DNA from: JAEVLT01 sp964484065
GTDB lineage: Bacteria; Bacillota; Bacilli; Bacillales; Cytobacillaceae
Direction: 5' to 3'
Assembly: GCA_964484065.1 (NCBI GenBank)
Contig: CAZAEW010000013.1
Span: forward strand, 6,573 to 70,572
DNA: 64,000 nucleotides
Shown: positions 18,738 through 26,117 of the stretch, piece after piece
Layout: each line of letters opens with the position of its first letter
How positions within the stretch are numbered: the first letter of the stretch is position 1
Notes under the pieces: model-generated
Told to the model about the DNA's origin: nothing
Database searches by the model: none
The model's input: the letters and a program-made list of their open reading frames with translations, nothing else
Translations under genes and position numbers: made by a program

Positions 18738-19373
18738 ATGATCCAATTCATTTCACTTATCATTTTAGCTTTTGCCCTAAGTCTTGACAGCTTTAGTGTC
18801 GGATTTACGTATGGATTAAGGAAAATGGTCATGCCGGTGAAATCTGTTTTCATTATTGCCAGCTGTGCAGCACTGTCTTTATTATTGGCAGTGTCCATCG
18901 GGCACGGGCTGTCGAGAATCCTCTCCCCGCATATTACCTCTGCCCTTGGGGGAATTATTCTCATCGGTTTGGGGGCAGGCGTACTATATCAATTTTTCAA
19001 ACCGGACAAAGAAAAAGAGGTTATGAACAACGAAAAAACCATTGTCAATTTTGAAATCCGCTCCCTGGGTTTAGTGATAAATATTTTAAAGAAACCAATG
19101 TCAGCTGATTTTGACCATTCGGGTACCATAACGGGAGTCGAAGCTCTTATGCTTGGATTCGCCTTATCACTGGATTCATTTGGGGCTGGAATTGGCGCCG
19201 CGATGCTTGGCTATTCTCCTATTTATCTTGCTTTAGCGGTTTCAGTCATGAGTTCCTTATTTGTTTTGCTAGGTATAAAATCCGGTTCTTTTTTTTACCG
19301 CTATGACTGGGTACAAAAATTTACTTTTTTACCTGGAATCTTATTAATCATGATTGGCATTTGGAAATTATAA
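18738..19373 (+). CDS. ytaF: Sporulation membrane protein YtaF (MntP-like)
   Basis: Polytopic membrane protein of 211 residues with two related halves, each carrying the motif FALSLDSF (residues ~11-18 and ~157-164), as in the MntP/YtaF manganese exporter-like family. In B. subtilis it is annotated as a sporulation protein without a known substrate. The open frame starts at 18678, but the ATG at 18738 follows GGAAGGGG and gives the same length as the B. subtilis protein. A hydrophilic linker separates the halves (~93-140). Confidence 0.88.
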   Translation: MIQFISLIILAFALSLDSFSVGFTYGLRKMVMPVKSVFIIASCAALSLLLAVSIGHGLSRILSPHITSALGGIILIGLGAGVLYQFFKPDKEKEVMNNEKTIVNFEIRSLGLVINILKKPMSADFDHSGTITGVEALMLGFALSLDSFGAGIGAAMLGYSPIYLALAVSVMSSLFVLLGIKSGSFFYRYDWVQKFTFLPGILLIMIGIWKL

Positions 19374-19393
19374 GGTTGGAAAGGAAATAGGAA

Positions 19394-19993
19394 ATGACGT
19401 TAGTTGTTGGTTTAACAGGCGGAATCGCAAGCGGAAAAAGTACGGTTTCGAATATGTTGAAAGAAAAAAATATAACGGTAATTGATGCAGATGTTGAAGC
19501 CCGCCTTGCAGTTCAGCAGGGAGAACCTGCCTATAAAAGAATTATTGAAACATTTGGGCCGGAAGTTTTACTTCCGGATGGAGAGATTGACAGGCAAATA
19601 TTAGGTTCGATTATTTTTCATGATGAAGAAAAACGGCAGCTTTTAAATAACATTGTTCATCCTGAAGTAAGGAGAAGAATCACTGAGAAAAAGGAAGCTG
19701 CCATTCATGCTGGAGAAAAAATCGTTGTCTTAGATATTCCTTTGTTATTTGAGAGTAAATTAACCTATATGGCAGAAAAAACACTGCTTGTTTATGTTGA
19801 AAGAGACGTTCAATTAAAAAGACTGATGGAGAGAAACAGTCTGTCCCTTGCTGAGGCTGAAGCAAGAATACAGTCACAGATGCCGATTTCAAAAAAACGG
19901 AGTTTAGCAGATGCAGTGATTGATAATAATGGACCATTGAGTGAGACGAAAAAACAGCTGGACGAATTACTGCAAAGCTGGGGTATTGTTTAG
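19394..19993 (+). CDS. coaE: Dephospho-CoA kinase
   Basis: Last step of coenzyme A synthesis: ATP-dependent phosphorylation of dephospho-CoA. The P-loop GLTGGIASGKST sits at the N-terminus, with the lid and substrate segments DADVEARLAVQ and VLDIPLLFES; 199 residues is typical. It lies 20 bases after ytaF and is followed by a strong terminator, so it closes the polA-mutM-ytaF-coaE unit. Confidence 0.96.
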   Translation: MTLVVGLTGGIASGKSTVSNMLKEKNITVIDADVEARLAVQQGEPAYKRIIETFGPEVLLPDGEIDRQILGSIIFHDEEKRQLLNNIVHPEVRRRITEKKEAAIHAGEKIVVLDIPLLFESKLTYMAEKTLLVYVERDVQLKRLMERNSLSLAEAEARIQSQMPISKKRSLADAVIDNNGPLSETKKQLDELLQSWGIV

Positions 19994-19997
19994 GATG

Positions 19998-20040
19998 AAA
20001 ACCCGCCGATACGTTCTGTATTGGCGGGTTTTCTTTTTTT
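19998..20040 (+). terminator. coaE terminator
   Basis: AAAACCCGCC pairs with GGCGGGTTTT (19998-20007 and 20023-20032), followed by CTTTTTTT. Confidence 0.93.
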
Positions 20041-20126
20041 TACTTTAATTATTCTTTTTATCACGTTGGTAAAATAAAAAACTATTTAAAAATTCCGCCA
20101 TTAAATTTAGCACAAATAAAATTTAA

Positions 20127-20170
20127 TATGTTATACTAATTGTATCAAAACGAGTGATAAGTATAACATT
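20127..20170 (+). promoter_or_regulatory. gapB promoter with inverted CcpN-like boxes
   Basis: Extended -10 TG-T-TATACT (20129-20137) is embedded in TATGTTATACT, which fits the published CcpN consensus TRTGHYATAYW at every position. A second copy lies inverted at 20160-20170 (AATGTTATACT on the minus strand, one mismatch). Between them, TATCA and TGATA form a nested inverted repeat. CcpN represses gapB on glycolytic carbon sources in B. subtilis, so the same control is likely here. Confidence 0.7.
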
Positions 20171-20190
20171 AATGTGGAAGGGGCCGTCAA

Positions 20191-21222
20191 ATGAAGGCAA
20201 GAGTAGCAATAAACGGTTTTGGAAGAATCGGGAGAATGGTTTTCAGAAAGGCTATTACCGAAGATCAGCTTGATGTAGTAGCAATTAATGCGAGCTATCC
20301 GGCTGAAACATTAGCTCATTTAATAAAATATGATACTGTTCATGGACCATTTCATGGGGAAGTTATTGCTTTGGAAAATGAACTTGTTGTAAATGGAAAA
20401 AAGGTGAAATTGCTCAGCAATCGTAACCCTGAAGAATTACCTTGGAGAGAAATGAAAATTGATATAGTAATAGAAGCAACTGGTAAATTTAATGCCCGTG
20501 AAAAAGCGGCTTTACATCTTGAAGCTGGAGCAAAAAAGGTAATCTTAACTGCGCCAGGTAAAAACGAAGATGTAACAATCGTTATGGGTGTAAATGATGA
20601 TATGCTTAACGTGGATGTTCATAAAGTGATTTCAAATGCATCTTGTACAACAAACTGTCTTGCACCTGTAGCAAAAGTATTAGAAGAAAAGTTTGGCATT
20701 GAGAATGGATTAATGACTACCATTCACGCTTACACAAACGATCAAAAGAATATTGATAATCCGCATAAAGATCTGCGGAGGGCTCGTGCATGCGCTCAAT
20801 CCATTATCCCAACGACGACCGGTGCTGCAAAAGCATTAGCGCTTGTTCTGCCTCAATTGAAAGGGAAAATTCATGGAATGGCATTGCGTGTGCCTACACC
20901 AAACGTTTCGCTAGTCGATTTAGTGGTTGACCTTAAAAAAGATGTTACTGTCGATGAAGTTAACAGCGCTTTCAAAGAAGCTGCTGAAGGACCTTTAAAA
21001 GGCATCCTTGGATTTACAATGGAACCGCTTGTTTCCGTTGATTTTAATTCAAATGATCATTCTGCTGTGATCGATGGATTATCAACACTGGTTATGGGAA
21101 CAAATAAAGTTAAAGTCCTTGCCTGGTACGATAATGAATGGGGATACTCAAGCCGTGTTGTTGACCTTGTCAAGTATGTTGCACAGGAAATGGAAAAACA
21201 TGCTCGTGTTAAAGTAGGATAA
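20191..21222 (+). CDS. gapB: Glyceraldehyde-3-phosphate dehydrogenase, gluconeogenic type
   Basis: Reversible dehydrogenase; GapB enzymes prefer NADP and work in the gluconeogenic direction. The nucleotide-binding GFGRIGRMVFRK lies at the N-terminus, the catalytic cysteine in SNASCTTNCLAP, and the phosphate-binding segment at TTTGAAKAL. GapB-specific features include INASYPAETLAHLIKYDTVH and TNDQKNIDNPHKDLRRARA. It is 343 residues (B. subtilis GapB has 340). It is monocistronic, between strong terminators. speD, which follows gapB in B. subtilis, is absent here. Confidence 0.95.
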   Translation: MKARVAINGFGRIGRMVFRKAITEDQLDVVAINASYPAETLAHLIKYDTVHGPFHGEVIALENELVVNGKKVKLLSNRNPEELPWREMKIDIVIEATGKFNAREKAALHLEAGAKKVILTAPGKNEDVTIVMGVNDDMLNVDVHKVISNASCTTNCLAPVAKVLEEKFGIENGLMTTIHAYTNDQKNIDNPHKDLRRARACAQSIIPTTTGAAKALALVLPQLKGKIHGMALRVPTPNVSLVDLVVDLKKDVTVDEVNSAFKEAAEGPLKGILGFTMEPLVSVDFNSNDHSAVIDGLSTLVMGTNKVKVLAWYDNEWGYSSRVVDLVKYVAQEMEKHARVKVG

Positions 21223-21233
21223 AGTAAGAGTCT

Positions 21234-21266
21234 AAAATTGCTGCCATATCGGCAGCAATTTTTTTT
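21234..21266 (+). terminator. gapB terminator
   Basis: Perfect 12-bp stem AAAATTGCTGCC/GGCAGCAATTTT, five-base loop, T tract. Confidence 0.95.
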
Positions 21267-21378
21267 GCGCCTTTTCCTGTTTCTTCAGACAGTGTGTAAT
21301 TTTACACTCCTTTTTTATTTTTTTACGAACTGTTTACACTATGGGGTAGACAGCAGTAAAAAATATTGGAGGAAAGCG

Positions 21379-21774
21379 ATGGCAATCACCGATCTCTTCT
21401 TACGTTATAAAAAAGAAATTGAAACCTCAAGTGACCAAAGGGATGAGCAATTAAAAACACATTATTACAATGGAGATTTCAATCAGGTTTTTCATTCCGT
21501 CGAACAGATTATCCGCCAAGATGCGGACTGCCGGATCACCACCCTTTCAAAAGAGCACGGAGAAATTAATGCTGAATTATCAAACCCATTTCCATGCTGC
21601 ATGACTGTCACTGTCATTTCAGAGGAACCTTCCGTGACAGCGGTTGATTTTTCATTGGCCTGTGAAAAGCAAACCTTGACGGGAACGTATCCTGAATTGA
21701 AAAAAAGAGTCGTTTCTTTTTATGAACGGGTAGATAATCAGCATAACTCTCCTGGCACAAATGAAATTTCATGA
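21379..21774 (+). CDS. Conserved hypothetical cytosolic protein, 131 residues
   Basis: No function can be assigned. The frame is open from 21238, but that part lies over the gapB terminator. The ATG at 21379 with GGAGGAAAGCG upstream is the likely start. The protein has no signal peptide or membrane segment. It begins with a charged helix (ITDLFLRYKKEIETSSD) followed by an apparently beta-rich region (CRITTLSKEHGEINAELS, then FPCCMTVTVISEEPSVTAV), ending in a polar tail. A lone cytosolic protein occurs between gapB and nrdR in related bacilli. Resemblance to DUF1499 proteins is only an impression. Confidence 0.65.
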   Translation: MAITDLFLRYKKEIETSSDQRDEQLKTHYYNGDFNQVFHSVEQIIRQDADCRITTLSKEHGEINAELSNPFPCCMTVTVISEEPSVTAVDFSLACEKQTLTGTYPELKKRVVSFYERVDNQHNSPGTNEIS

Positions 21775-21868
21775 ACAGTTGTACTTGTTTTACCGTTGTC
21801 TTTTTAATAATATTAATTTAAGAAAGTTTTTTTCGTTATGGGGACAATAGATTTGGAGTTGATTTTTG

Positions 21869-22330
21869 ATGAAATGCCCTTCATGTCAAAATTATGGTAC
21901 AAGAGTGCTTGATTCCCGGCCTGTTGACGAGGGGCGGGCTACACGGAGAAGACGGGAATGTGAGGAATGCGGCTACCGTTTTACCACTTTTGAAAAAATT
22001 GAAGACATCCCGCTGATTGTTGTCAAAAAAGATGGCACCCGCGAGGAATTCAGCCGCGATAAAATTTTGCGCGGCTTAATAAAGGCTTGTGAGAAGCGGC
22101 CTGTTGCCCTTAAAGATCTTGAGGATATCACGCACGGAGTGGAGAAGGGTATTCGCAGTCAGGGAATTTCGGAAATTAAAAGTGACGAAGTCGGCGAAAT
22201 GGTCATGGACAGACTTGCGAAAGTGGATGAAGTCGCCTATGTCAGATTCGCATCCGTTTATCGTCAGTTTAAAGATATCAATGTTTTTATTGAAGAATTA
22301 AAAGAACTAATGAAGAAAGAGAAACCGTAG
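21869..22330 (+). CDS. nrdR: Transcriptional repressor NrdR
   Basis: Nucleotide-sensing repressor of ribonucleotide reductase genes. It has an N-terminal zinc ribbon (CPSCQNYGTRVLDSRP and CEECGYRFTTFE) followed by an ATP-cone domain (VVKKDGTREEFSRDKILRG). Length is 153 residues from the ATG at 21869; a TTG immediately before it (21866) is less likely. GGAG lies ~10 bases upstream. It is followed by dnaB and dnaI, the usual Bacillus order. Confidence 0.96.
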   Translation: MKCPSCQNYGTRVLDSRPVDEGRATRRRRECEECGYRFTTFEKIEDIPLIVVKKDGTREEFSRDKILRGLIKACEKRPVALKDLEDITHGVEKGIRSQGISEIKSDEVGEMVMDRLAKVDEVAYVRFASVYRQFKDINVFIEELKELMKKEKP

Positions 22331-22360
22331 GGAGCTAAAAAAACTTTTGGCTCCCTATTT
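22328..22360 (+). terminator. Weak hairpin between nrdR and dnaB
   Basis: AGGGAGC/GCTCCCT with additional pairing inside, overlapping the nrdR stop and followed by ATTTCTT. The T tail is poor, so read-through into dnaB is expected. Confidence 0.45.
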
Positions 22361-22380
22361 CTTGAGAGAGGTTGAAAGCG

Positions 22381-23760
22381 ATGGGCAAGCATTGGCAGGA
22401 ACTTGTACCAATTGACCAATTTATCGTTGCCGCTGATGGGCTGCTGCATGAGTATGACCGAAAGGTGCTGACTTTTTTATATCAGCCGCTGATCGGATCC
22501 GCCTGCTTCAGCTTATATATGACCCTATGGGCAGAGTCGGAAAATAAACTATTGCAAGAGCACAGTACGCATCACTTATTAATGAATTTATTGGGAATGA
22601 ATTTGGATGCCATCTACGAAGCACGGCTAAAGCTTGAAGGTATTGGGCTTCTGAAAACATATGTAAAAACAGATGAACAAAAACGTTCGTTTATTTATGA
22701 ATTACGGCCCCCATTAACTCCGGAAGAATTTTTTAAAGACGGAATGCTAAACGTTTATTTATTTCAAACGATTGGGAAAAACCACTTTTCCCGTCTTAAA
22801 AGGTTCTTTAGTGTTCAGGTCACTCCAAAAGACGAATTTTTGGAAGTGACAAAATCATTCCAGGATGTTTTTGAATCGGCCGTTCCCGGCAATCTTCAAA
22901 ACCAGCAGGTTACGCGGCCTGACACGATGCATCAGTTTATTGGCCGAAATGAAGTCAAACCGATTCAAATCGATTCATCCGTGTTTGACTTTGAATTATT
23001 AATGGCAGGATTAAATGAATCACTGATTCCTAAAAAGGCAATAAACCAGAAAGTAAAAGATGCGATCAGCAATTTGGCTTTTCTATATGACATTGATTCC
23101 ATCCAAATGAAGAAATTCTTACTGGATGCATTCAATCCAAGCGATGATGAAATTGATATTGATGAGCTGAGGAAAGCAGCCCGCAATTGGTACCAATTTG
23201 TCAATTATGATGAGCTTCCAAGTCTGATTGAACGGACACAGCCGCTCAGGTATCAAGTTCAGTTGGATGAACCAAAGACGCCGGAGGAAAAATTAATCCG
23301 CTATTTTGAAACGACCTCTCCGTTAAAGGTGTTAACGGACCGCTCTAATGGCGGGGAGCCTGCTGCTTCCGATCTGCAAGTGCTCGAAGGTCTGATGATT
23401 AATCAAAATCTTCCCCCCGGTGTCGTGAATGTTTTAATTGATTTTGTTCTTCTGAAAACGGATATGAAGCTGACAAAAAACTATGTGGAAAAAATCGGCA
23501 GCCAATGGGCAAGAAAGAAAGTAAAGACGGTTAAAGAAGCGATGGCTCTTGCCAAGCATGAACATGAATCCAACATGGCTTCTGCGGGAGCTAAAAATAA
23601 GCAGCGGTCCGCAAAATCAAAACCAGTTCGGACGGAATCTCTTCCGGAATGGTTTGATGAAGATCAGCAGCAAACAAAAATCCCTCAAGCTGACAGTACA
23701 ATTGATCTTGAAGCAAAAAAGCGGGAGATAGAAGAAAAGCTTAAAGCTTTTCGTAAATAA
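22381..23760 (+). CDS. dnaB: Replication initiation and membrane attachment protein DnaB
   Basis: Firmicute-specific helicase-loading factor (not the helicase) that acts with DnaD and DnaI at oriC and at PriA-dependent restarts. It is 459 residues (B. subtilis has 472). An N-terminal winged-helix region (residues ~10-110) and later helical DnaB/DnaD-type segments are followed by a low-complexity lysine-rich tail. I chose the ATG at 22381 because GAGAGG lies ~10 bases upstream; an in-frame TTG at 22372 is too close to it. It is coupled to dnaI, 12 bases on. Confidence 0.94.
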   Translation: MGKHWQELVPIDQFIVAADGLLHEYDRKVLTFLYQPLIGSACFSLYMTLWAESENKLLQEHSTHHLLMNLLGMNLDAIYEARLKLEGIGLLKTYVKTDEQKRSFIYELRPPLTPEEFFKDGMLNVYLFQTIGKNHFSRLKRFFSVQVTPKDEFLEVTKSFQDVFESAVPGNLQNQQVTRPDTMHQFIGRNEVKPIQIDSSVFDFELLMAGLNESLIPKKAINQKVKDAISNLAFLYDIDSIQMKKFLLDAFNPSDDEIDIDELRKAARNWYQFVNYDELPSLIERTQPLRYQVQLDEPKTPEEKLIRYFETTSPLKVLTDRSNGGEPAASDLQVLEGLMINQNLPPGVVNVLIDFVLLKTDMKLTKNYVEKIGSQWARKKVKTVKEAMALAKHEHESNMASAGAKNKQRSAKSKPVRTESLPEWFDEDQQQTKIPQADSTIDLEAKKREIEEKLKAFRK

Positions 23761-23772
23761 GAAGGTGGCAGG

Positions 23773-24702
23773 ATGGAAAAGATCAATGAAACATTGAAGC
23801 GGCTGGCATCGAATGACAAATTTCAGCAGCGCTATCAGCAAATCAAAAGGCAGGTATTGCAGCATCCAGATGTACAAGCTTTTTTAGCTGACCATCAGAA
23901 CCTGGTGAATCAAGAAATGCTTGAAAAAAGCATTATTAAACTATTTGAATACATTAATCAAAGTAAGGATTGTGACCTTTGTCCGAGCTTAGAAAGCTGC
24001 GCCAATCTCATGAAAGGGTATCACCCTAAATTGGTGTTAACCAACAATTCAATTGACATCCTTTATGAACCTTGCCCGAAAAAGATTATCGAAGATGAAA
24101 AACGAAAAAACGAACGTTTAATCAAAAGTTTATATGTTCCAAGGGATATCTTGAATGCTACTTTTGATGATTTGGAGCAGGACATAGGACGAGTCAATGC
24201 CGTCAATAAAGCCGCATCTTTTTTATTGAACTTTGACGAAGGAAAGAAACAAAAGGGCTTATATTTTTATGGAAAATTTGGCGTAGGAAAATCTTACCTG
24301 CTTGGCGCCATTGCAAATGAATTGGCAAAAAAGCGAGTCTCTTCCATGATCGTGTATGTTCCTGAATTATTTAGAGAATTAAAAAATTCGATCGGCGACT
24401 CCACACTCAATGATAAAATCGAGGCGCTTAAAAAAGAAACGATTCTGATGCTTGATGACATTGGTGCCGAAGCTGTTTCGAGCTGGACAAGAGATGAAAT
24501 ACTCGGACCAATTCTCCAATTCCGGATGCTCGAAAATTTGCCGACCTTTTTTACATCAAACTTTAACCTTCAAGAATTAGAGCACCATCTTGCTTACACA
24601 CAGCGGGGCGAGGAGGAAAAAGTGAAAGCTCGGAGAATTATGGAACGGATTAAATATTTAAGTGAACCAGTTGAAGTGGATGGACCTAACCGTCGCATGT
24701 AA
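23773..24702 (+). CDS. dnaI: Primosomal protein DnaI (helicase loader)
   Basis: AAA+ ATPase that loads the replicative helicase. The N-terminal domain holds a cysteine cluster (CDLCPSLESCANL, then CPKK) as in the zinc-binding helicase-interaction domain of B. subtilis DnaI. The ATPase domain has Walker A GKFGVGKSYL and Walker B LMLDDIGAE, then a sensor-type TSNFNLQEL. It is 309 residues (B. subtilis has 311). It lies directly after dnaB and before a terminator. Confidence 0.96.
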   Translation: MEKINETLKRLASNDKFQQRYQQIKRQVLQHPDVQAFLADHQNLVNQEMLEKSIIKLFEYINQSKDCDLCPSLESCANLMKGYHPKLVLTNNSIDILYEPCPKKIIEDEKRKNERLIKSLYVPRDILNATFDDLEQDIGRVNAVNKAASFLLNFDEGKKQKGLYFYGKFGVGKSYLLGAIANELAKKRVSSMIVYVPELFRELKNSIGDSTLNDKIEALKKETILMLDDIGAEAVSSWTRDEILGPILQFRMLENLPTFFTSNFNLQELEHHLAYTQRGEEEKVKARRIMERIKYLSEPVEVDGPNRRM

Positions 24703-24730
24703 ACATTGCTGCCGTTTTAGGTTCATCCTT

Positions 24731-24760
24731 AAAAAAGCCGCCGAATCAGGCGGTTTTTTT
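24731..24760 (+). terminator. nrdR-dnaB-dnaI terminator
   Basis: AAAAAGCCGCC and GGCGGTTTTTT form the stem, with a GAATCA loop and a seven-T tail. Confidence 0.93.
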
Positions 24761-24840
24761 CATGGCCGTCAGCCGTGTTTGCTTCTATTTTGGCCAAGTT
24801 CCCCATATACATTATTACAGAGTAATAAGGGGGGATTTGG

Positions 24841-25716
24841 TTGGCAGAAATCATCTTCCAGTGCAGGGATGATGCAGAAAAATGCCATCATCATTTGCTG
24901 AACCGTTTCAAGATGAATCATGAAAAAATTCTTCTTGTTGAAGAACAACATATTGTCAAGCTAATCTCAGATAAATGGGTCGGAGATTTTTTAGAAGATA
25001 TGAAGGATGCTTTTTATGAATTTATTACAAAGGTAAAGCGTGAGGATTGGTTTAAACAAATTTTAATTGAAAATTATTTTTTCCACGAGCCTGAGGAACA
25101 AAATCATATTATCAATATTATTTACTCCATTCTTGAAGGTGAACGGAAGGATCTAACCGTTTTTTTGAAAAAACCAAATGAAGAGTGGAAAATCAAAGAG
25201 GCCATTGAACAAATTTTTTTAGACCATTTATCCTTTTCATTTGATTCTTTTTTTAAATTTCGGCTTCGTTCGTATCTTTTCGAGCTTGAAGGCTATGTAA
25301 AGATCGCTATTGATGAATATAAAATGGAACAGGAATATCAGATGTTTGTTCATACACTGCGTGAATTTTTATTTGAACGTGACCCGAAAATGGACGTTCT
25401 CCATTTATTGCTTGATGACGAAATCACTTTTTATAATGAAGGATTGGAGGAAATAAGAAGAGGAGAGCTTTCGAAAATGATTGATCGAAAACTCCTGGTA
25501 AATCATCCAGTTTATGTTGATTCAGCTTCGATTGCCCCATTATTGTCGATCGCTCCGACAACCATTTTTCTATATACAAAAAACCCTGATGATGCGCTTG
25601 TCAGAACCATCAAAAATATTTTTGAGGAAAGAGTCTCGATTATGCCCTATCATGTCATTCATGAAACGATCGAATGGGCAAAATGGGGGGGAAGTACGGG
25701 TGAAAGCAGTCCGTAA
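24841..25716 (+). CDS. ytxC: YtxC-like sporulation protein
   Basis: Matches the YtxC family of putative sporulation proteins found next to dnaI/thrS in Bacillus; its biochemical role is unknown. It is 291 residues, soluble, rich in aromatic and acidic helices (LRSYLFELEGYVKIAIDEYK), with no membrane helix or known catalytic motif. The start is TTG with AAGGGGGGA upstream. It lies between the dnaI terminator and the thrS leader, so it is probably monocistronic. Confidence 0.8.
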   Translation: MAEIIFQCRDDAEKCHHHLLNRFKMNHEKILLVEEQHIVKLISDKWVGDFLEDMKDAFYEFITKVKREDWFKQILIENYFFHEPEEQNHIINIIYSILEGERKDLTVFLKKPNEEWKIKEAIEQIFLDHLSFSFDSFFKFRLRSYLFELEGYVKIAIDEYKMEQEYQMFVHTLREFLFERDPKMDVLHLLLDDEITFYNEGLEEIRRGELSKMIDRKLLVNHPVYVDSASIAPLLSIAPTTIFLYTKNPDDALVRTIKNIFEERVSIMPYHVIHETIEWAKWGGSTGESSP

Positions 25717-25754
25717 ACGGAAAATCCACACATCGTTTTACAGGTAATCGTCCC

Positions 25755-25783
25755 TTGATTTTTAGAACTATTATTATTATAAT
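25755..25783 (+). promoter_or_regulatory. thrS promoter
   Basis: TTGATT (25755-25760) and TATAAT (25778-25783) are spaced 17 bases apart. Transcription would start near 25790 and give a ~330-base leader carrying the T-box. Confidence 0.75.
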
Positions 25784-25789
25784 AACGTA

Positions 25790-26088
25790 CATAGCAATCG
25801 GAGTTTATACTGCTTCGATACAATACCTGTAAAAGTAATGATAAGGATAACAGTATTCGTTTACGGTTTTTAGAGAGGGAAGCCGCCGGCTGCAAGCTTC
25901 CTAACACGAATTGAATGCTTACCACCTTTAAACTTTAGCTGTGAACGCTTCAATAGAAGCAAGTAATGGCTGACGGAAGCCGCCGTTACTGGTCCAAAGT
26001 CATGTTGATCTCTTTTGTGGATTAACTGAAAAATTTGGGTGGAACCACGTGTAACCAACTCGTCCCTATTTATAGGACGGGTTTTTTT
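25790..26088 (+). ncRNA. T-box leader (threonine) upstream of thrS
   Basis: tRNA-sensing leader: uncharged tRNA-Thr stabilises an antiterminator. The T-box sequence TGGGTGGAACCACG (26036-26049) is followed by a terminator stem (26057-26088, AACTCGTCCC.../...GGACGGGTT with seven T). The stem I apical segment is AGAGAGGGAAGCC. The specifier is probably ACC (Thr) at 25921-25923, followed by the ACCTTT sequence that commonly follows specifier triplets. Confidence 0.92.
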
Positions 26089-26117
26089 ATTGCCATAAAA
26101 TAAAGGAGGAAAAAACA

